A stretch of 64,000 nt of DNA from Prevotella sp. UBA2754. GTDB taxonomy: Bacteria > Bacteroidota > Bacteroidia > Bacteroidales > Bacteroidaceae. Below are positions 58,875 to 64,000 of this stretch, one piece after another (positions within the stretch are counted from its first letter, which is position 1; every line of letters starts with the position of its first letter). The translations under genes were made by a program, and so were the position numbers. Location: assembly GCA_002353295.1 (NCBI GenBank), contig DEJG01000008.1, forward strand, positions 1-64,000, given 5' to 3'. A model generated the notes under the pieces. The model made no database searches. It was not told the DNA's origin and saw only the letters and a program-made list of their open reading frames with translations.

Positions 58875-59948
58875 ATGAAAGATGTAACTTTGGTCTTAGA
58901 AGACGGAACTAGATTTAAGGGAAAAAGTTTTGGCTATGAAGCTCCAGTAGCAGGCGAGGTAGTTTTCAACACTGCTATGATGGGTTATCCGGAATCACTG
59001 ACCGACCCTTCGTATGCCGGTCAGATGATGACGCTGACCTTTCCGCTGGTAGGTAACTATGGTGTGCCTCGTTTCTCGATAGAGGACAACGGACTTCCAA
59101 CGTTTATGGAGAGTGACAGAATTTATGCTACTGCTATCATTGTGAGTGACTACAGTGAGGAGTATTCACATTGGAATGCCTGTGAAAGTCTGGGCGATTG
59201 GCTGAAACGTGAGAAAGTGCCCGGGGTGACAGGTATTGACACACGCCAGTTGACTAAAGTATTACGTGAACATGGAGTGATGATGGGAAGACTGGAGTTT
59301 GAAGGAACTGAAAGCTGCGATGACATCGCAGCATACGGGACCATAAACTGGGTAGATAAGGTTTCCTGTAAGGATATTATCCGCTATAATGAAGGTGCTG
59401 GGCGCAAGGTGGTATTGGTAGATTGCGGCGTGAAGGCCAATATTATCCGTTGCCTGATTCGTCGTGGGGTGGAGGTGATTCGTGTACCCTGGAACTACGA
59501 TTATACAGAGATGCAGTTCGATGGTCTTTTCCTGGCAAATGGTCCTGGCGACCCTGATATGTGCGAGGATGCTGTTAACATTCTTCGTAAGCAGATGTCG
59601 CTGAGCCGCAAACCTATTTGTGGTATCTGTATGGGTAACCAACTATTGGCAAAGGCTGGGGGGGCACAGATATACAAGCTGAAATATGGTCATCGCTCTC
59701 ACAATCAGCCAGTGCGCGAAGTAGGTACCAATCGTTGCTACGTGACGAGTCAGAATCATGGATACGCCGTGGATGGTGCCACCTTGGGCAGAGAATGGCG
59801 CGAACTCTTTGTCAACATGAACGATGGCTCAAACGAAGGTATTCGTCATCAGACCAACCCTTGGTTCTCCAGCCAGTTCCACCCAGAAGCCTGTTCGGGT
59901 CCAGTAGATACAGAATTTATGTTTGACCGTTTTATTGAGACATTATAA
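58875..59948 (+). CDS. carA: Carbamoyl-phosphate synthase small subunit
   Basis: Glutaminase subunit of 357 aa that supplies ammonia to CarB for arginine and pyrimidine synthesis. The N-terminal CarA domain has LEDGTRFKGKSFGYE and GYPESLTDPSYAGQ. The class I glutamine amidotransferase domain (about 175-357) has the nucleophile in CGICMGNQLLAKAGG and the His-Glu pair in QFHPEACSGP. It lies 2 bases before carB, so the two are co-translated. Confidence 0.97.
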   Translation: MKDVTLVLEDGTRFKGKSFGYEAPVAGEVVFNTAMMGYPESLTDPSYAGQMMTLTFPLVGNYGVPRFSIEDNGLPTFMESDRIYATAIIVSDYSEEYSHWNACESLGDWLKREKVPGVTGIDTRQLTKVLREHGVMMGRLEFEGTESCDDIAAYGTINWVDKVSCKDIIRYNEGAGRKVVLVDCGVKANIIRCLIRRGVEVIRVPWNYDYTEMQFDGLFLANGPGDPDMCEDAVNILRKQMSLSRKPICGICMGNQLLAKAGGAQIYKLKYGHRSHNQPVREVGTNRCYVTSQNHGYAVDGATLGREWRELFVNMNDGSNEGIRHQTNPWFSSQFHPEACSGPVDTEFMFDRFIETL

Positions 59949-59950
59949 AT

Positions 59951-62900
59951 ATGAAAGAACAAAATATCAAGAAAGTCCTGTTATTGGGTTCAGGCGCATT
60001 GAAAATAGGTGAGGCTGGTGAGTTCGACTACTCTGGTTCGCAAGCACTCAAAGCACTGCGTGAAGAAGGTGTGAAAACCGTTTTGATAAATCCGAATATT
60101 GCTACCGTTCAGACCTCAGAGGGTGTGGCTGATGAAATCTATTTCCTGCCCGTTCAGCCCTATTTCGTAGAACGTGTGATAGAGAAGGAGCGTCCTGACG
60201 GCATCCTGCTTTCGTTTGGTGGACAGACTGCCCTGAATTGTGGTGTGGAACTCTTTCAGAACGGAGTCCTAGCGAAATATGGTGTCAAGGTATTGGGAAC
60301 TCCTGTTCAGGCCATTATGGATACGGAAGATCGTGAGCGCTTCGTAGAAAAACTGAACGAGATTGATGTAAAGACCATCAAGAGCGAAGCTTGCGAGACG
60401 ATTGAACAGGCACGACAGGCAGCTAAAGACTTGGGGTATCCCGTTATCCTCAGAGCGGCTTACGCACTGGGGGGACTGGGCTCCGGCTTCTGCGATAATG
60501 AAGAGGAATTAAACAAGCTTGCCGAAAAAGCCTTTGCTTTCTCGCCCCAGGTGTTAGTGGAGAAATCATTGAAAGGATGGAAGGAGATAGAATACGAAGT
60601 GGTGCGCGACCGCTATGACAACTGTATCACCGTATGTAATATGGAGAATTTCGACCCTCTGGGTATTCATACGGGTGAATCGATTATTATTGCTCCTTCG
60701 CAGACACTGACTAATTCGGAATATCATAAACTGCGTGCACTAGCCATCAAGATTATCCGTCATATTGGTATTGTGGGCGAGTGTAACGTGCAGTATGCCT
60801 TCGACCCGCAGTCAGAAGACTATCGCGTGATTGAGGTGAATGCCCGTCTGAGTCGCTCATCGGCTTTGGCATCGAAAGCTACGGGTTATCCACTGGCTTT
60901 CGTAGCTGCAAAACTGGGTATGGGTTATGGATTGTTTGAACTGAACAATTCTGTGACCAAGACTACATCAGCCTTTTTTGAGCCAGCCCTCGACTATGTG
61001 GTATGTAAGATTCCTCGTTGGGACCTTTCTAAATTCCACGGTGTTGACAAGGAGCTAGGCTCATCCATGAAATCGGTAGGCGAGGTGATGGCTATCGGTC
61101 GTACCTTTGAAGAGGCTATCCAGAAAGGTCTGCGCATGATAGGGCAGGGCATGCATGGTTTTGTTGAGAACAAGGAACTGAAGATTGCCGATGTTGACGC
61201 AGCTCTTCGTGAACCTACCGATAAGCGTATCTTCGTTATTTCCAAGGCGATGCATCTTCCACAGTATGATATTGACCGTATTCATGAGTTGACAAAGATA
61301 GACAAGTGGTTCCTGTGTAAGTTGAAACATATCATCGACATTGACGAGGAACTAAAGAACTCTCAACTCTCAACGCTCAGTCCTCAACTGCTTCGCAAAG
61401 CGAAAGTATATGGCTTTACCGACTTCCAGATAGCTCGTGCCATTGGTGTAGAAGACCAGGTACCCAATATGCATCAGGCGGTTTTGGAGGTGCGAAAGGT
61501 ACGTAAGCATATGGGCATCCTGCCTGTTGTCAAACAGATTGACACCCTGGCTGCAGAATATCCTGCCCAGACCAACTACCTGTATGTAACCTATAGTGGT
61601 ACTGCCAGTGATATCCCATTCGAACATGATGGGAAGAGTATTATCGTGTTGGGCTCAGGTGCCTATCGCATTGGTTCGAGTGTAGAGTTCGACTGGTGTG
61701 GCGTGCAGGCGCTGAACACCATCCGCAAGGAAGGTTGGCGTAGTATCATGATTAACTATAATCCGGAAACCGTTTCTACGGATTATGATATGTGCGACCG
61801 TCTGTATTTTGATGAGCTGACCTTCGAACGCGTGATGGACATCATCGACATGGAAGCCCCTCGTGGCGTAATAGTCTCTACCGGAGGACAGATACCTAAC
61901 AACCTGGCCGTCTTCCTCGATCAGGAACAAGTAAAGATATTAGGTACGTCAGCGCAGGATATTGATGGGGCAGAAGACCGTGCCAAATTCTCACAGATGT
62001 TGAACGAGATCGGTGTAAATCAACCGGAATGGCGAGCGCTTACCTCTATGCAGGATATTGACGCCTTCGTGGAAAGGGTGGGATTTCCTGTATTGGTCCG
62101 TCCTTCGTATGTGCTCAGTGGTGCGGCAATGAATGTCTGTTCCAATAAAGAAGAGTTGGAGCGTTTCCTGCAACTGGCTGCTAATGTGAGTGAAGACCAC
62201 CCTGTGGTGGTGTCGAAATTCATCGAGCATGCCAAGGAGATTGAAATGGATGCAGTTGCCAAAGATGGTGAAATTTTGGCATATGCCATTTCTGAACATA
62301 TAGAGTTTGCCGGTGTTCACTCAGGTGATGCTACAATCCAGTTTCCACCCCAAAAACTTTATGTAGAGACCGTTCGACGCATCAAGCGTATCAGTCGCAA
62401 GATTGCCAAGGCCCTACATATCAACGGACCCTTCAACATCCAGTTTATGGCACGTGATAATGATATCCTTGTAATAGAGTGTAATTTGCGTGCTTCCCGT
62501 TCGTTTCCATTCGTTTCTAAAGTGTTGAAACTAAATTTAATAGAACTGGCAACTAAAGTAATGCTTGGACTTTCTGTCGAGCGCCCGCATAAGAATTTGT
62601 TCGATTTGGATTATGTAGGTATTAAAGCAAGTCAGTTCTCCTTCAACCGTCTGCAGAAAGCCGACCCCGTGTTGGGAGTTGACATGGCTTCAACGGGTGA
62701 AGTGGGTTGTCTGGGTGATAATACACCGACAGCTCTTTTGAAGTCCATGCTGAGTGTAGGATATCGTATCCCCAAGAAGACGGTATTGTTGTCTACTGGT
62801 ACTGCAAAACAAAAAGCCGAGATGTTGGATGCCGCTCGTATGTTGGTGGAGCATGGGTATGTACTTTATGCCACAGGAGGAACATCGAAATATCTGTCTG

Positions 62901-63181
62901 ATAACGGCATTGACAATACTTTGGTATATTGGCCCAGCGAGGAGAGCCAACAACCTCAGGCTCTCGACTTATTGCATGAGCATCAAATAGACATGGTGGT
63001 GAATATCCCCAAGAACCTGACTTCCCATGAATTAACTAATGGTTACAAGATTCGTCGTGCAGCAATCGATTTGAATATACCTCTGATTACCAATAGTCGA
63101 TTGGCATCGGCCTTCATCCAGGCATTTTGTATGGTTGGTTTGGACGAGATAGATATCAAATCGTGGAATGAATACAAATAA
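59951..63181 (+). CDS. carB: Carbamoyl-phosphate synthase large subunit
   Basis: Synthetase subunit of 1076 aa. The two homologous halves are evident: first carboxyphosphate half (VLLLGSGALKIGEAGEFDYSG in part, RAAYALGGLGSGFCDN) and second carbamate half (VLGSGAYRIGSSVEFDWCG, RPSYVLSGAAMNVCSN). The C-terminal MGS-like allosteric domain (about 940-1076) contains GYVLYATGGTSKYLSDNGI, where UMP and ornithine or IMP usually act. A heptameric repeat encodes NSQLSTLSPQLL at about residues 470-481, in the oligomerisation domain linker between the halves. Confidence 0.98.
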   Translation: MKEQNIKKVLLLGSGALKIGEAGEFDYSGSQALKALREEGVKTVLINPNIATVQTSEGVADEIYFLPVQPYFVERVIEKERPDGILLSFGGQTALNCGVELFQNGVLAKYGVKVLGTPVQAIMDTEDRERFVEKLNEIDVKTIKSEACETIEQARQAAKDLGYPVILRAAYALGGLGSGFCDNEEELNKLAEKAFAFSPQVLVEKSLKGWKEIEYEVVRDRYDNCITVCNMENFDPLGIHTGESIIIAPSQTLTNSEYHKLRALAIKIIRHIGIVGECNVQYAFDPQSEDYRVIEVNARLSRSSALASKATGYPLAFVAAKLGMGYGLFELNNSVTKTTSAFFEPALDYVVCKIPRWDLSKFHGVDKELGSSMKSVGEVMAIGRTFEEAIQKGLRMIGQGMHGFVENKELKIADVDAALREPTDKRIFVISKAMHLPQYDIDRIHELTKIDKWFLCKLKHIIDIDEELKNSQLSTLSPQLLRKAKVYGFTDFQIARAIGVEDQVPNMHQAVLEVRKVRKHMGILPVVKQIDTLAAEYPAQTNYLYVTYSGTASDIPFEHDGKSIIVLGSGAYRIGSSVEFDWCGVQALNTIRKEGWRSIMINYNPETVSTDYDMCDRLYFDELTFERVMDIIDMEAPRGVIVSTGGQIPNNLAVFLDQEQVKILGTSAQDIDGAEDRAKFSQMLNEIGVNQPEWRALTSMQDIDAFVERVGFPVLVRPSYVLSGAAMNVCSNKEELERFLQLAANVSEDHPVVVSKFIEHAKEIEMDAVAKDGEILAYAISEHIEFAGVHSGDATIQFPPQKLYVETVRRIKRISRKIAKALHINGPFNIQFMARDNDILVIECNLRASRSFPFVSKVLKLNLIELATKVMLGLSVERPHKNLFDLDYVGIKASQFSFNRLQKADPVLGVDMASTGEVGCLGDNTPTALLKSMLSVGYRIPKKTVLLSTGTAKQKAEMLDAARMLVEHGYVLYATGGTSKYLSDNGIDNTLVYWPSEESQQPQALDLLHEHQIDMVVNIPKNLTSHELTNGYKIRRAAIDLNIPLITNSRLASAFIQAFCMVGLDEIDIKSWNEYK
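61358..61392. repeat. In-frame heptameric tandem repeat inside carB
   Basis: Units AACTCTC, AACTCTC, AACGCTC, AGTCCTC and AACTGCT. The same 7-base class as in the RSH gene, again read as NSQLSxL in a domain linker. Confidence 0.75.
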
Positions 63182-63188
63182 ATAATTT

Positions 63189-63221
63189 AGCAAATATTTG
63201 GCGATTCGCCAATTATTTGCT
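63189..63221. promoter_or_regulatory. 33-bp near-perfect palindrome overlapping a promoter
   Basis: AGCAAATA (63189-63196) pairs with TATTTGCT (63214-63221), and TTGGCG (63198-63203) with CGCCAA (63207-63212). It leaves one T-T mismatch pair and a 3-base loop. It begins 8 bases after the carB stop. It could terminate carB or act as an operator. Confidence 0.7.
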
Positions 63222-63228
63222 AATTTTG
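63197..63228 (+). promoter_or_regulatory. Promoter of the receiver-histidine kinase gene
   Basis: TTTG at 63197-63200, a 20-base spacer, then TAATTTTG at 63221-63228, 29 bases before the ATG. The palindrome fills the spacer. Confidence 0.7.
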
Positions 63229-63256
63229 CAGTTAAATAACTAAAGAACTGCATAAA

Positions 63257-64000
63257 ATGGAATTGGGTAATACCTTTGAATCTAAAATAAACCGCAGCGA
63301 TTATAAAATTCTTATAGTTGATGACGTTGTCAGTAATGTTTTGTTGCTCAAGATATTACTAACGAACGAGAAGTTTCAGGTATGTACTGCTAACAATGGT
63401 AACATGTGTATTGAACAAGCAAAAAAAGAGCATCCCGACCTGATTTTGCTAGATGTGATGATGCCAGATTTAAGTGGCTTCGATACTGCAGTTATCTTGA
63501 AGAAAGATCCAGAAACGCTGGATATTCCCATTATCTTCCTGACAGCATTGAATAATCCCAGTGATTTGGTACATGGGTTTCAGGTGGGTGCCAACGACTT
63601 CCTAACCAAACCTTTTAATAAAGAAGAATTAGTGATGCGTGTGATGCACCAAATCAGTTTGGTTGCAGCCAAACGTATTATTGTTCAACAGAATGAAGAG
63701 TTGAAGCGTACCATCTCGAATCGTGATAAGATGTATTCTGTTATAGCTCATGATTTGCGTTCGCCAATGGCCTCTATCCGCATGGTTCTAAATCTTGCAG
63801 TCAATGTTGTTACAAAAGATATGGTTGGCGATGAGATATGGGGATTGTTAGATAAAGCTAATCGCGAATCAGAGGAAACCCACGATCTGCTGGATAACCT
63901 GCTAAAATGGACCAAAAGTCAGACAGGCAGACTAAATGTAGTATATCAGGACATTGATCTAGACGATATCGTACCAGGCGTAGTCGATATATTCATGATG
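63257..64000 (+). CDS. Receiver-histidine kinase two-component protein (partial, 3' end outside window)
   Basis: The first 248 codons are present and open to the window edge. An N-terminal receiver domain (about 15-135) has ILIVDDVVSN, the phosphoacceptor Asp in LILLDVMMPD (about 66), FLTALN and the conserved Lys in FLTKPF. A HisKA dimerisation domain follows with the phosphorylatable His in SVIAHDLRSPMASI (about 167). The ATPase domain lies beyond the window. A receiver in front of the kinase is the reverse of the usual hybrid order, so the receiver may take phosphate from another kinase and tune this one. The start is the ATG at 63257, 29 bases after a good promoter. Confidence 0.93.
   Translation, partial: MELGNTFESKINRSDYKILIVDDVVSNVLLLKILLTNEKFQVCTANNGNMCIEQAKKEHPDLILLDVMMPDLSGFDTAVILKKDPETLDIPIIFLTALNNPSDLVHGFQVGANDFLTKPFNKEELVMRVMHQISLVAAKRIIVQQNEELKRTISNRDKMYSVIAHDLRSPMASIRMVLNLAVNVVTKDMVGDEIWGLLDKANRESEETHDLLDNLLKWTKSQTGRLNVVYQDIDLDDIVPGVVDIFMM

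Overview
The window looks like a chromosomal segment of a Bacteroidales bacterium, most likely Prevotella or a close relative. The evidence is of four kinds. Promoters follow the Bacteroidetes pattern (TTTG, 19-20 bases, TAnnTTTG) and recognisable Shine-Dalgarno sites are scarce. The ATP synthase genes run atpD-C-(small membrane gene)-B-E-F-H-A-G. A secreted GH5 glucanase ends in the short Gly/Lys/Val-rich tail seen on many Prevotella secreted proteins. Several families are Bacteroidetes-centred (GldB-like lipoprotein, DUF4421, DUF4861).

Layout. 1-2350 is a degraded accessory strip: an invertase-type serine recombinase, a RelB/PIN toxin-antitoxin pair bracketed by two imperfect direct repeats, a truncated DprA-like gene, the tail of a phage or conjugative-element 'polyvalent' protein, and a 22-bp palindromic tandem repeat. 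2350-9360 holds a DUF4861 protein, a GldB-like lipoprotein with a dipeptidyl peptidase, and rubrerythrin/SPFH/NfeD. 9360-20700 holds trpS, a short ComEC with an HExxH protein, a divergent DNA ligase, an RSH (p)ppGpp enzyme with a damaged hydrolase site, pepD, an OmpH-like chaperone and a DbpA-like helicase. 20850-27250 holds serC-serA, a GH5 glucanase, a HIT protein, DUF1015, YigZ and tRNA-Ser(CGA). 27250-36750 holds an EptA-like transferase, a cupin lipoprotein and the complete F1Fo ATP synthase operon. 36800-47400 holds a five- to six-gene run around hisB, then rpiB-tkt, leuB and a TPR protein. 47460-56200 is a long minus-strand run (rpmA-rplU, a likely small RNA, deaD, lptG-like, tgt, lon, and a MATE transporter fused to an RsbW-like kinase domain). 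56400-64000 holds a lipoprotein, glmS, carA-carB and the start of a receiver-histidine kinase gene cut by the window end.

Most genes are housekeeping and easily named. The less ordinary signals are: the repeat-bracketed toxin-antitoxin cassette; a recurring class of 7- and 8-base tandem repeats that sits at stop/start junctions and, in the 7-base form, in frame inside RSH and CarB linkers; the MATE-kinase fusion; a probable small RNA between deaD and rplU; the unusual LigA; and a palindrome embedded in the promoter of the terminal sensor kinase gene. I did not find a CRISPR array, an intact prophage, rRNA genes or an insertion sequence.
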